Part shown: one piece after another, positions 28,721-37,083 of the stretch
Numbering within the stretch: the first letter of the stretch is position 1
Layout of the letters: each line of letters begins with the position of its first letter
Source of the DNA: Lentisphaerota bacterium
GTDB lineage: Bacteria; Verrucomicrobiota; Lentisphaeria; Victivallales; Victivallaceae
Direction: 5' to 3'
DNA length: 64,000 bases
Assembly (NCBI GenBank): GCA_015061745.1
Contig: SUWB01000007.1
Location: 30,571 to 94,570, forward strand
Translations under genes and position numbers: made by a program
Notes under the pieces: generated by a model
What the model was told of the DNA's origin: nothing
What the model saw: only the letters and a program-made list of their open reading frames with translations
Databases searched by the model: none

Positions 28721-28764
28721 CATCAACTCCAAGTAAATAGATTATAAATTATACAAATCATTCT

Positions 28765-28793
28765 AATATACACCATAAAGCGTGATTTTTCAA
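28765..28793 (-). promoter_or_regulatory. promoter of the acyl-CoA synthetase/exonuclease pair
   Basis: On the - strand TTGAAA (28788-28793) and TATATT (28765-28770) are 17 bp apart, about 45 bp before the start at 28720. Confidence 0.62.
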
Positions 28794-28817
28794 CCTGTTC
28801 CGGCAAAAAAATGGCAT

Positions 28818-28855
28818 AAAAAGAGGGGCTGACAGAAAAAAATATTGTCTTCCCC
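28818..28855 (-). terminator. terminator of the ilvB-aroA unit
   Basis: On the - strand GGGGAAGACA pairs with TGTCAGCCCC around an AT-rich loop, followed by TCTTTTT. It sits 23 bp after the aroA stop. Confidence 0.6.
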
Positions 28856-28877
28856 TTTTTTTGTTGTTGAAGTATGA

Positions 28878-30152
28878 TTATTCTGAAAGAGAAAAATCTG
28901 CTCCCAACGCTGAAAATGTTTCAAAAAATCCGGGATAAGTCACCCCCGCACATTCCGCATCTCTGATAGCACTTTCTCCCTCAGCAGCCAAAGCGGCAAC
29001 TGCAAGAGACATAACGATCCGGTGGTCACCGTAACTTTCCAGTTCAAGAGAACCTTTCACTTTTCCGGTTCCGTGAATAACAAGTCCGTCGGGCAGTTCT
29101 TCAAGATCGACTCCCATCTTTGTCAATTCCCGTGCCATAACGGCAATGCGGTCTGTTTCCTTGATCCGTGCCTGAGGCGCATTGATAAGACGGGTCTCTC
29201 CCTCGGCAAATGCCGCAGCAACGGCCATAATGGGTAAAGCGTCCGGCGTGGCATTGAGGTCAAAAATGCCGCCTTTGAGTTTTTCACCCCCTCTGACAGT
29301 CAACACATCACCATATTCCAACTGTGCCCCCATTTCTTTGAAGTGGTCAAAAACCACTTTATCGCCCTGGCAATCTGAAAAATCAAGATTAGTGATCTTC
29401 AATTCTTCGCCGGCAAGGACTCCGGCCGCCAGAGGGAATGCTGCTGTGGAAAAGTCCGCAGGAATTGCCCGGGTAAAGGCGGAAATCTTTTGATTGCCTT
29501 TTATATGCCAATGAAGCCAATCCGGAGAAACTTCATATTTGATCCCCAGAAAATCCAGCCAGGAAAGAGTTATGCCAACGTAAGGCTTTTCATTGAGAAA
29601 AGGCAAATCAAGATCAAACTCTCCGTCTGCAAAGGGCAGGGCAAAAAGAAGAGAACTTAAAAACTGGGAACTTTCCCCGTCCACCACTGCTCTGCCGCTC
29701 CGGACTGGACCGCAAACAGAAACAGGACATTTACCATTGTTTGAAGTACAGCAGCAGCCGAGAGATTCGAGCGTTTCTATCAAAGTCGCCATTTTCCGGC
29801 TTCTCAAAGAAGCATCCCCGTCAAAGGAGACCGGGAAATCTTCTCTCGCAGCGGCAGAAAAAAAGAGCCGCAGCGAAGTTCCCGAATTGAGCATATCAAT
29901 TGTTTTGCCGGGATTTCTGAATTTTCCGCCGCATCCGTAAATCTTCCAGTAATCAGCAAATTGCTCCACATCCGCCCCCAAGGCCCGCGCCGCTCCGATA
30001 GCAGCTTTGGTATCATCGGACTCCAGGGGATAAGCAAGAGTACTCACGCCATCAGCAAGAATACCGCAAATAACGCCGCGGATCGTATGAGATTTTGATC
30101 CGGGAACACCAATAACCCCTTTGATTCGGGATGGCTTTATTGAGAGAATCAT
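28878..30152 (-). CDS. aroA: 3-phosphoshikimate 1-carboxyvinyltransferase (EPSP synthase)
   Basis: AroA joins shikimate 3-phosphate and phosphoenolpyruvate in aromatic amino-acid synthesis. The 424-residue protein has the two inverse half-domains with PGSKSHTIRGVICGI near residue 17, LNSGTSLRLFFSAAA near 88, GESSQFLSSLLFALP near 158 and RIKETDRIAVMARELTKMG near 340. Length is normal. It begins two bases after the ilvB stop, so both are on one transcript. The glyphosate-site loop LNSGTSLRLF is a variant of the NAGTAMRPL type. Confidence 0.94.
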   Translation of the reverse strand: MILSIKPSRIKGVIGVPGSKSHTIRGVICGILADGVSTLAYPLESDDTKAAIGAARALGADVEQFADYWKIYGCGGKFRNPGKTIDMLNSGTSLRLFFSAAAREDFPVSFDGDASLRSRKMATLIETLESLGCCCTSNNGKCPVSVCGPVRSGRAVVDGESSQFLSSLLFALPFADGEFDLDLPFLNEKPYVGITLSWLDFLGIKYEVSPDWLHWHIKGNQKISAFTRAIPADFSTAAFPLAAGVLAGEELKITNLDFSDCQGDKVVFDHFKEMGAQLEYGDVLTVRGGEKLKGGIFDLNATPDALPIMAVAAAFAEGETRLINAPQARIKETDRIAVMARELTKMGVDLEELPDGLVIHGTGKVKGSLELESYGDHRIVMSLAVAALAAEGESAIRDAECAGVTYPGFFETFSALGADFSLSE

Positions 30153-30154
30153 CT

Positions 30155-31906
30155 TTACTCCGCTGTAATAATTTGCGTATAATCACCGCCCGGAGGAATA
30201 ATGGGCAGAACGGCACATTCATAAGGTGTATGCACATCAAGAATAAAGGGACCCGGAGTATTGAGCATTTCGTTGACAGCCTCTTCAAGTTCTTCTTTTT
30301 TCCAAACGTGACGTCCGGGGATCCCATAGCCGGAGGCGATGGTCACAAAGTCAGGATAGGCAGAACTGCACGCTGTTCCGTCACACTCTCCGCACTGCTG
30401 CTGCCGGGCAGGGCAGCCTCCTTTGGCTCTGCCGAGAACCGTATTGCCCCTGCGGTGATTATAGAACAAATCTTCCCACTGAGCTACCATTCCCAGGTGC
30501 ATATTGTTGATGACCACCATTTTCACATCCAGTTCTTCAACAACCAATGTTCCCAGTTCCTGAATATTCATCTGAAAACTGCCGTCACCGTCAATATTGA
30601 TAACGGTTTTTCCGGGCAGGGCCGCTTTTGCCCCCATTGCTGCGGGAAGTCCGAACCCCATAGCTCCAAGACCGCCTGAAGTCAATAACTGCCTGGGATA
30701 TTGAAAATCGTAAAATTGGGCACTCCACATCTGATGCTGTCCGACACCGGGAACGATAACGGCATTACCGCCGGTCATTTCAGACAGAGTTTTTATAACA
30801 TACTGGGCGTGAAGACGTCCGGGAACTTCCTTGTAAGAGAAGGGGTGATCTTTTTTCCATATTCTGATTTTTTCAAACCACTCCTTGCGTTCCTTGAATT
30901 CAGGAGCACTGTTCATCTCTTTGAGAACCTCTTTGACATCTGCCAGGATCCCCAAATCAGCCACTTTGTTTTTATTGATCTCAGAATCATCGATATCAAC
31001 GTGAATGATCTTGGAATTGCGAGCAAATTTTTCTGCATTTCCAGTCACCCGGTCATCAAAGCGGGCTCCCAGAGAAATAAAAAGATCACTTTCATTGGCA
31101 GCATAATTAGCTCCTACCGTTCCGTGCATTCCCAACCACTGAAGCGAAAGGGGGTGATCGTCCGGTATGGCTCCGATTCCCATAAGAGTGGTAACAACAG
31201 GCAGATTGAACTTTTCTGCAAATTCAACAGCTTCCGCTGCAGCTCCGGAGCTGATCACGCCACCGCCGAGACAGAGACAGGGGCGTTCCGACTGAGCAAG
31301 CATTTTTCTGAAAGCTGCAATATCATTTGCCTGAGGCGCAAGAGGAGCGGCCGTACGGAAATACACGCTTTCCGGATCAAAATCCCAAACGCTCTGCTGA
31401 ATATTCTTGGGGATATCCACCACCACCGGCCCCGGACGGCCGGACGCAGCGATTTCAAAGGCCCTGGTCATAATATCTGCAAGTTCACTGATGTCAAGGA
31501 CAAGGAAACTGTGCTTGACGATGGGCCGGGTAACGCCGATGATATCTGTTTCCTGAAACACGTTTTTACCGATAAAACGGGTGGAAACCTGTCCGGTGAT
31601 AAAAACAGTCGGAACGGAGTCCATATAAGCATCCGCAATGCCGCTGACCAGATTGGTGGCTCCGGGACCGCTGGTAGCCATTGCCACCCCGACTTTGCCG
31701 CTGGCACGGGCGTATCCTACGGCGGCAAAAGCACCGCCCTGTTCGTGCCGGGGCAGGATGACCCGGATTTTTGATGAACGGCTCAAGGCCTGATGCAGTT
31801 CAATTGCCTGACCGCCCGGATAAGCAAACACAGTATCCACGCCAAGCTGTTCAAGACAGCGGATAGTGATCTCGCTGCCTTTGAGACCTTTTTCCAACAT
31901 TCCCAC
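30155..31906 (-). CDS. ilvB: acetolactate synthase, large subunit, with cysteine-rich insert
   Basis: This enzyme makes acetolactate for valine, leucine and isoleucine from pyruvate using thiamine diphosphate. The FAYPGGQAIELHQAL block carries the catalytic glutamate, and the cofactor motif GDGSFQMNIQELGTL is near residue 425. A strange insert of about 25 residues before PDFVTIASGYGI contains GGCPARQQQCGECDGTAC, with four cysteines, absent from usual enzymes. No ilvN small subunit is adjacent. The GTG at 31906 fits AGGAG at nine bases; GTG at 31912 and ATG at 31900 are alternatives. It lies between pnp and aroA. Confidence 0.92.
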   Translation of the reverse strand: MGMLEKGLKGSEITIRCLEQLGVDTVFAYPGGQAIELHQALSRSSKIRVILPRHEQGGAFAAVGYARASGKVGVAMATSGPGATNLVSGIADAYMDSVPTVFITGQVSTRFIGKNVFQETDIIGVTRPIVKHSFLVLDISELADIMTRAFEIAASGRPGPVVVDIPKNIQQSVWDFDPESVYFRTAAPLAPQANDIAAFRKMLAQSERPCLCLGGGVISSGAAAEAVEFAEKFNLPVVTTLMGIGAIPDDHPLSLQWLGMHGTVGANYAANESDLFISLGARFDDRVTGNAEKFARNSKIIHVDIDDSEINKNKVADLGILADVKEVLKEMNSAPEFKERKEWFEKIRIWKKDHPFSYKEVPGRLHAQYVIKTLSEMTGGNAVIVPGVGQHQMWSAQFYDFQYPRQLLTSGGLGAMGFGLPAAMGAKAALPGKTVINIDGDGSFQMNIQELGTLVVEELDVKMVVINNMHLGMVAQWEDLFYNHRRGNTVLGRAKGGCPARQQQCGECDGTACSSAYPDFVTIASGYGIPGRHVWKKEELEEAVNEMLNTPGPFILDVHTPYECAVLPIIPPGGDYTQIITAE

Positions 31907-31938
31907 AATCACTTTCTCCTGAAATTATTGCAGCTCTT

Positions 31939-31975
31939 AAAAAAAACGGTCTGCCGGAGAGTTTTCCGGAGACCG
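31939..31975 (-). terminator. rho-independent terminator of pnp
   Basis: On the - strand CGGTCTCCGGA pairs with TCCGGCAGACCG (one bulge), followed by eight T. It separates pnp from ilvB. Confidence 0.8.
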
Positions 31976-32004
31976 CCTTTGTTTTTTGTATCACTGACGA
32001 TCAA

Positions 32005-34119
32005 TTATTCGTCAATTTCTTTCAAAGCAGCCTTGCGGCTGAGTTTGATCTTTCCGGAAGCAGGGTCGATGTCAATAACCTTTACAGTAACCAACTGACC
32101 TTCAGAACAAATATCGGTAACTTTGTTGACCCGGTAATCAGCCATTTCAGAAATATGAAGCAAGCCTTCAACTCCGGGGATAATTTCGACAAAAGCACCG
32201 AAATCTTTGACCGTAACAACTTTACCGCGATAGATCTTGCCGACTTCAGCTTCGGCAGTGGAGCCGAGGACGCGTTCAACAGCGGCAGCAAGCTGCTCAG
32301 CATTGGCCGCCATAATTTTCACGCTGCCGTCATCGTCAATATCAATAGAAGTACCGGTTTCTTCAGTGATGGCACGGATATTCTTTCCGCCGGGACCGAT
32401 AAGAGCACCGATCTTGTCGGGGTTGATCTTGATGACTTCAAGTCTGGGAGCACGGGGGCTGATATCGGCACGGGGAGCAGGAATGCAGGCTTCGATCACA
32501 TCGAGGATCTTCATACGGGCAATCCGGTTGCGTTCCATACCTTCGCAGAGCAGATCAATGGGAATACCGGGCAACTTGAGGTCGAGCTGGAATCCGGTAA
32601 TACCGTCACGGGTACCGCAAACCTTGAAGTCCATATCACCGAAATGGTCTTCAGCACCGAGAATGTCGGTCAGCAGCAGACGTTCGCCGTTATCACCGGT
32701 CACAAGACCGCAGGAAATACCTGCAACAGGAGCGGTGATAGGCACACCGGCATCCATCAGAGAGAGGGTGGCACCGCAAACGGAAGCCATAGAGGTGGAA
32801 CCGTTGGAGCTCATAATCTCAGACACGCAGCGGACAACATAGGGGAAGTCCTTGGGCATAACCTTGGCAACAGAACGTTCTGCAAGGTTGCCGTGTCCGA
32901 TTTCACGACGTCCGGGACCGGCGATACGGCCGACTTCGCCAACGCTGAAGTTGGGGAAGTTGTAGTGCAGATAGAAACGCTTGAATCCGACGCCGGTGGC
33001 ACTGGAAAGATCGTCAAATTCCTGAGCATCCTTTTCATTACCCAGAGTGGTGATGACCATAGCCTGAGTTTCACCGCGTGAGAAAAGCGCACTGCCGTGA
33101 ACCACAGGCAGCACAGCCACTTCAGCAGAAAGGGGACGGATGTCAGTAATTGTACGGCCATCGGGACGGTACTGTTTTTCAAGGATCAAACGACGGGTCA
33201 CATCGCGGACGTGATCGTCAAAGCCCTTGGCAGTTTCGATTCTGAAGTCTTCGTCGCTCATATCGGCAAAGTCGGCACGCAGAGCTTCACGGGCATCAGA
33301 GAGCAAGCCGTCGAGAGCGTTGATACGGTCTTCTTTGCCGGGGACAGTGCAGACGCTTTCAATGCGGTCGGCACAGAATTTCTCAAGAGCAGCCTGCAGA
33401 GCTTCAGGAACGAGATAGTAGTGATATTCTTTCTTGGCGCGTCCAGCCTTTGCAGCAAGTTCGACCTGGGCGGCACACTGCTTTTTGATGGCTTCGTTTG
33501 CCACATACATAGCTTCACGCATTTCTGTTTCAGAAACGAATTCAGCTTCACCTTCAATCATAATAACGAGATCGGGAGTACCGGAATAGATCAAATCAAG
33601 AGTGCTGTTTTTCATCTGTTCGCGGGTGGGGTTGACAACATATTTGCCGTCAATCTTGCCCACACGGACAGCACCCACAGGGCCCTGGAAGGGAAGATCA
33701 GAAAGCATCAAGCTGGCAGAAGCTGCCACCATAGCCAGAACATCAGGTTCGTTGACACCGTCGGCACTGAGAAGCAGACACTGGATCTGCACTTCATTGA
33801 AAAAGCCTTTGGGAAAGAGGGGACGCAGAGGCCGGTCGATCATACGGCAGGTGAGAATTTCCTTGGTGGAGGGGCGGCCTTCGCGCTTGATATAACCGCC
33901 GGGGAATTTACCTGCGGCACTGTATTTTTCACGATAATCGATCTGCAGCGGGAAGAAGTCTGCACCTTCTTTGGCAGCTCCGGAACAGGCTGCGGCCAAA
34001 ACCACGGTGTCACCCTGACGGACAAGACAGGAGCCATTGGCAAGACCGGCAACTTTACCGGTGGAAATTTCCATAGTCCGGTTTTCATCAAATTCAAAAA
34101 CGATTTTCTGTTCAGCCAT
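32005..34119 (-). CDS. pnp: polyribonucleotide nucleotidyltransferase (PNPase)
   Basis: PNPase degrades RNA from the 3' end using phosphate. The 704-residue protein has two RNase PH domains (about 1-230 and 310-550), the FSRGETQAMVITTLG core near 345, a KH domain with IGPGGKNIRAITEETG near 570, and a C-terminal S1 domain with KDFGAFVEIIPGVEGLLHIS near 640. Length is normal. AAGGAA lies about ten bases before the ATG. Its own promoter and structured leader lie upstream; the rpsO gene that commonly precedes pnp is absent. Confidence 0.96.
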   Translation of the reverse strand: MAEQKIVFEFDENRTMEISTGKVAGLANGSCLVRQGDTVVLAAACSGAAKEGADFFPLQIDYREKYSAAGKFPGGYIKREGRPSTKEILTCRMIDRPLRPLFPKGFFNEVQIQCLLLSADGVNEPDVLAMVAASASLMLSDLPFQGPVGAVRVGKIDGKYVVNPTREQMKNSTLDLIYSGTPDLVIMIEGEAEFVSETEMREAMYVANEAIKKQCAAQVELAAKAGRAKKEYHYYLVPEALQAALEKFCADRIESVCTVPGKEDRINALDGLLSDAREALRADFADMSDEDFRIETAKGFDDHVRDVTRRLILEKQYRPDGRTITDIRPLSAEVAVLPVVHGSALFSRGETQAMVITTLGNEKDAQEFDDLSSATGVGFKRFYLHYNFPNFSVGEVGRIAGPGRREIGHGNLAERSVAKVMPKDFPYVVRCVSEIMSSNGSTSMASVCGATLSLMDAGVPITAPVAGISCGLVTGDNGERLLLTDILGAEDHFGDMDFKVCGTRDGITGFQLDLKLPGIPIDLLCEGMERNRIARMKILDVIEACIPAPRADISPRAPRLEVIKINPDKIGALIGPGGKNIRAITEETGTSIDIDDDGSVKIMAANAEQLAAAVERVLGSTAEAEVGKIYRGKVVTVKDFGAFVEIIPGVEGLLHISEMADYRVNKVTDICSEGQLVTVKVIDIDPASGKIKLSRKAALKEIDE

Positions 34120-34183
34120 CTTTTTAGTTTTCCTTCTGTTGATTATTGATGTCAGAAACCAAAACTGGGTACGCAGACGACTT

Positions 34184-34292
34184 GTGCAAGCGGAATCCCG
34201 TTGCCGTCCCCCGTCTCACATTCCTTTTTGCCCCGGTCTCAGAGCAAAGCCGGATGACGGCAACGACTGAATTCCACGCAGCAGCTGCGCAC
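34184..34292 (-). promoter_or_regulatory. structured 5' leader of pnp mRNA
   Basis: Within the ~187-nt untranslated leader, CGTTGCCGTC (34199-34208) pairs perfectly with GACGGCAACG (34256-34265); GGAAT (34192-34196) with ATTCC (34271-34275) and GTGC (34184-34187) with GCAC (34289-34292) extend the stem. The loop has further pairing. In E. coli, pnp is autoregulated by cleavage of a leader hairpin, so a similar role is inferred here. Confidence 0.5.
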
Positions 34293-34312
34293 GTTCAGCT
34301 TATTAGTCTTAT

Positions 34313-34341
34313 AATATAACTCCTGTTGCGTGAATTGTCAA
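34313..34341 (-). promoter_or_regulatory. pnp promoter
   Basis: On the - strand a perfect TTGACA (34336-34341) and TATATT (34313-34318) are 17 bp apart. This is the strongest-looking promoter in the window. The start point would be about 34306. Confidence 0.75.
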
Positions 34342-34496
34342 GAGGAAGGAGGTCCGCTTAGAGGTTTTTTAGGACTAAAAGAACGATAAACGGTAAATTT
34401 TTAAGAAAAAATCTTTTTTTCTCTTGCAAAATGCGTAAAATGATATTAGTTTATAGAGAATACATTTTCAAATTCTGTTCAGAAAGGATAATACAG

Positions 34497-35087
34497 ATGA
34501 AAAAAGTGATTTTTGCTGCTGCTGTGGCTTTCGGGCTGCTCTTTTCCGCTCCTCTCAAGGCCGCAGAACCTTCTGCCGCCAGTGAGTTTATCGACAGCTT
34601 GCCGGAAAAGCTGGTTTTCTATATTCCGAACCGGCTGCTCGATGCTCTCGATTCCTTTTCAGTCAACCTGGGTGCCGGTCTGGTTGCTCAGGCGCGTCTG
34701 ATGTGCACCCGTGCCATTGATGTAGGTGCCGGCTGGGGTACAACGGCGAAACTTTATAAGTCACATAACCGTCAGTACGGTGTCGGTATTGAGGAAATGT
34801 GGTACTACTCTCTGATCAGCATCGGCGAAGAACATTATTCTATGCTGAACAACAGCCCCTGGGTCGACAATTATGTTGAAATGCGCGCCGGGATCCCTGA
34901 TCCTACAGTCAGAACCTATGATTTCTTCAAAGGCCCCCGCGACTACTGGGCCATTGGCGGATCATTGGGATTCCTTATTGACGGAGATCTTTACCTGCAC
35001 CCCGTCGAAATCGTCGACTTTGTCCTGGGATTTCTGCTGATCGACATCAAGCAGGATGATTTGACTCTGGACAGTTTTTCACGGTGA
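34497..35087 (+). CDS. exported protein of unknown function
   Basis: I do not recognise this 196-residue protein. It has a clear signal peptide (MKKVIFAAAVAFGLLFSAPL followed by KAAEP). The mature part has amphipathic segments such as LDALDSFSVNLGAGLVAQA and DVGAGWGTTAKLY, reminiscent of beta-strand pairs of outer-membrane or periplasmic proteins, plus an aromatic-rich middle (EEMWYYSLISIGEEHYSML). AGAAAGGA lies seven bases before the ATG. Its end overlaps the next gene (GTGA), so it leads an operon containing gmk and hpt. Confidence 0.65.
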   Translation: MKKVIFAAAVAFGLLFSAPLKAAEPSAASEFIDSLPEKLVFYIPNRLLDALDSFSVNLGAGLVAQARLMCTRAIDVGAGWGTTAKLYKSHNRQYGVGIEEMWYYSLISIGEEHYSMLNNSPWVDNYVEMRAGIPDPTVRTYDFFKGPRDYWAIGGSLGFLIDGDLYLHPVEIVDFVLGFLLIDIKQDDLTLDSFSR

Positions 35088-35419
35088 AAGAATTTGTATG
35101 CCGCAGATGCGGCAATTGCTGCCGATGGCCGGGAGCGGTAAAACTGGCACCGGGTGAAGCCGAAGCCATTGCCGCTTATCTTGAAATGAGCGAGGAGGAG
35201 TTTTTTGAATTCCATACCCGCCTTACTCCCGACCGTCGGCATTTGAGTCTTATTGAAAAATCAGACGGCAGCTGCGAGTACCTGACCACAGATGAAACAG
35301 GAGTTGCCTGTTGTGCCATTGAAAAAGTCAAACCGGTTCAGTGCAGAGAATTTCCCGAACGCTGGAATTTTCCGGATTGGCAAAAATTATGCGGAGCTTT
35401 TGCAGATGAATCAATTTGA
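35084..35419 (+). CDS. YkgJ-type cysteine cluster protein
   Basis: This 111-residue protein belongs to the YkgJ/CxxCxxCC family, thought to bind zinc or an iron-sulfur centre. The N-terminal CRRCGNCCRWPG has the CxxCxxCC signature and ACCAIEKVKPVQCREFP near residue 75 provides further cysteines. Function is not known for the family. It starts from GTG overlapping the previous stop and itself overlaps gmk by 14 bases. Confidence 0.8.
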   Translation: MKEFVCRRCGNCCRWPGAVKLAPGEAEAIAAYLEMSEEEFFEFHTRLTPDRRHLSLIEKSDGSCEYLTTDETGVACCAIEKVKPVQCREFPERWNFPDWQKLCGAFADESI

Positions 35420-36035
35420 ACGCTACGGAAATCTGATCGTCATTTCCGGACCCAGCGGCGTGGGAAAATCCACTTTGGTAAAGGAGGTCCGGAAAGTTTT
35501 GGATGATTTGAAATTTTCCATTTCCTGTACCACCAGATCCCCCCGTCCCGGAGAAGAACACGGCAGAGAATACTATTTTCTTGCCCCGGAGGAATTTGAA
35601 GCCAAGGTACAAGCCGGTGAATTTCTGGAATATGCCGGTATCTTTGCCCGCCGTTACGGCACGTTAAAAAGCGAAGTTCTGTCCCGTCTCAAAGCCGGTG
35701 AACAGGTCTTATTAGATATTGATGTACAAGGGGCAAAGCAAATCCGGGCAGCAGCCGAAAAAGACCCGGAACTTGCCCGCTCTGTTCATTTTGTCTTGAT
35801 TGCCCCGCCGTCGCTCGCCTCTCTCGAAACCCGTCTGAGAGGCAGAGGCAGTGAAACAGAGGAACAGCTCCAACTCCGGTTGGGAGCTGCAAAAGCTGAA
35901 CTTTCAAACTATGGTATTTACGACTATATCATCGTTAACGATCAATTGGAACAGGCCGCAGTTGAATTGACTGCCGTGCTGCGTTCTTTCCGCTTTCTTA
36001 CAAAAACGCTTAAAAATGAGCTTTTCAATGAGTAA
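35406..36035 (+). CDS. gmk: guanylate kinase
   Basis: Gmk phosphorylates GMP to GDP. The 209-residue protein has the P-loop ISGPSGVGKSTLV near residue 12, the GMP-binding STTRSPRPGE-like segment SCTTRSPRPGEEHG and the FLEYAGIFARRYGT block. The ATG at 35406 is used because the family begins shortly before the P-loop; a longer frame would run through the upstream gene. It overlaps the end of the cysteine-cluster gene and the start of coaC. Confidence 0.94.
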   Translation: MNQFERYGNLIVISGPSGVGKSTLVKEVRKVLDDLKFSISCTTRSPRPGEEHGREYYFLAPEEFEAKVQAGEFLEYAGIFARRYGTLKSEVLSRLKAGEQVLLDIDVQGAKQIRAAAEKDPELARSVHFVLIAPPSLASLETRLRGRGSETEEQLQLRLGAAKAELSNYGIYDYIIVNDQLEQAAVELTAVLRSFRFLTKTLKNELFNE

Positions 36036-36564
36036 AACTCTTATCGCCCTCGGTGTCACAGGCGGCATCGCTGCCTATAAAAGTGCACAGTTATGCAGTG
36101 ATTTGGTCAAGGCCGGATTTGAAGTTCAGGTCATTATGACTGAAAACGCTGTCAAATTTGTAACGCCTTTAACATTCCGCACCCTTTCACGCAACCCGGT
36201 GATCACCTCTCTTTGGGAACTTCCTCAGTGGCAGCCTGAACACGTCGCTCTGGCTCAGAGTGCAGAGCTTTTCGTTACAGCTCCGGCAACAGTCAATTTT
36301 ATTGCAAAATATGCCAACGGGATCGCAGATGACGCCCTGAGCACCTTTGCAGCCACATTCAACGGCAAAGCAGCCATCGCTCCTGCTATGAATCCCAATA
36401 TGTGGCGACACTGGACCTGTCAGGAAAATATTGAAAAACTCTCAAAACACGGTGTCCGGATCATCGGTCCTGCCGCCGGACGCGTCGCCTGCGGAGCAGA
36501 CGGTATGGGACGTATGAGTGAAGTGTCTGAAATTCTGGCAGTTATCAAAGAAATGCTCAGTTGA
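36028..36564 (+). CDS. coaC: phosphopantothenoylcysteine decarboxylase, stand-alone
   Basis: This 178-residue flavoprotein matches only the N-terminal half of bacterial CoaBC. It shows GVTGGIAAYKSAQLC at the FMN site, the active-site histidine in PEHVALAQSA, and the PAMNPNMW motif near residue 110, with the cysteine in GRVACG near 154. It decarboxylates phosphopantothenoylcysteine in CoA synthesis. The ligase half (CoaB) is absent: the next gene is hpt. ATG at 36016 is an alternative start. Confidence 0.88.
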   Translation: MSKTLIALGVTGGIAAYKSAQLCSDLVKAGFEVQVIMTENAVKFVTPLTFRTLSRNPVITSLWELPQWQPEHVALAQSAELFVTAPATVNFIAKYANGIADDALSTFAATFNGKAAIAPAMNPNMWRHWTCQENIEKLSKHGVRIIGPAAGRVACGADGMGRMSEVSEILAVIKEMLS

Positions 36565-36570
36565 CATTTT

Positions 36571-37083
36571 ATGAAAGATATTGAAGTCATAATCAGCAGG
36601 GAGGCTCTGGCCGCCAGAGTCGCCGAGTTAGGCAGAGAAATCAGCGAATATTACAAGGAGAAACCGCTGACCGTTATTGTGCTTATGACAGGCGGTATGA
36701 TTTTCGCCTCCGATCTGGTTCGTGCGATGGACATTCCCCTGTGGATTGACTCCCTCTCTGTGGCAAGCTATCACGGGCACGCCAGTTCCGGGGAGTTGAA
36801 GTTCCGTTCGGAATTAAAAATGAGCGTTAAAGGAAGACACGTTTTGATTGTCGATGAAGTCTTTGATACAGGTTTGACTCTTTCAGCAGTACGGGATTAT
36901 TTGTCATCTGCAGGTGCATTGAGTGTCAAAGCGGCAGTTGCTGTCATCAAAGATGTTGTCAGACCGGCTGATGCCATTATGCCTGAATTTTCCGGATTTC
37001 AAGCCCCTGACCGTTACCTCATAGGATATGGACTGGACAGTAATGAAGATGGCCGTCAAATCCCTTTTATCGGTGCTGTGTAA
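36571..37083 (+). CDS. hpt: hypoxanthine phosphoribosyltransferase
   Basis: The 170-residue salvage enzyme converts hypoxanthine or guanine and PRPP to the nucleotide. The PRPP motif is VLIVDEVFDTGLTL near residue 90, and the base-binding LIGYGLD near 150 is typical. Length is normal. Its end overlaps the start of the following membrane-protein gene by about 40 bp. Its neighbours gmk and purD point to purine metabolism. Confidence 0.92.
   Translation: MKDIEVIISREALAARVAELGREISEYYKEKPLTVIVLMTGGMIFASDLVRAMDIPLWIDSLSVASYHGHASSGELKFRSELKMSVKGRHVLIVDEVFDTGLTLSAVRDYLSSAGALSVKAAVAVIKDVVRPADAIMPEFSGFQAPDRYLIGYGLDSNEDGRQIPFIGAV

Noticed and set aside
33097..34149. 350-codon antisense frame opposite pnp
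   Set aside because: pnp is certain; GC-biased codons open the opposite strand. The same holds for 30701-31774, 51008-52069, 53585-54829 and 61181-62164.
34120..34310. A riboswitch before pnp
   Set aside because: The leader has strong stems, but I recognise no known aptamer core; it is described only as a structured leader.
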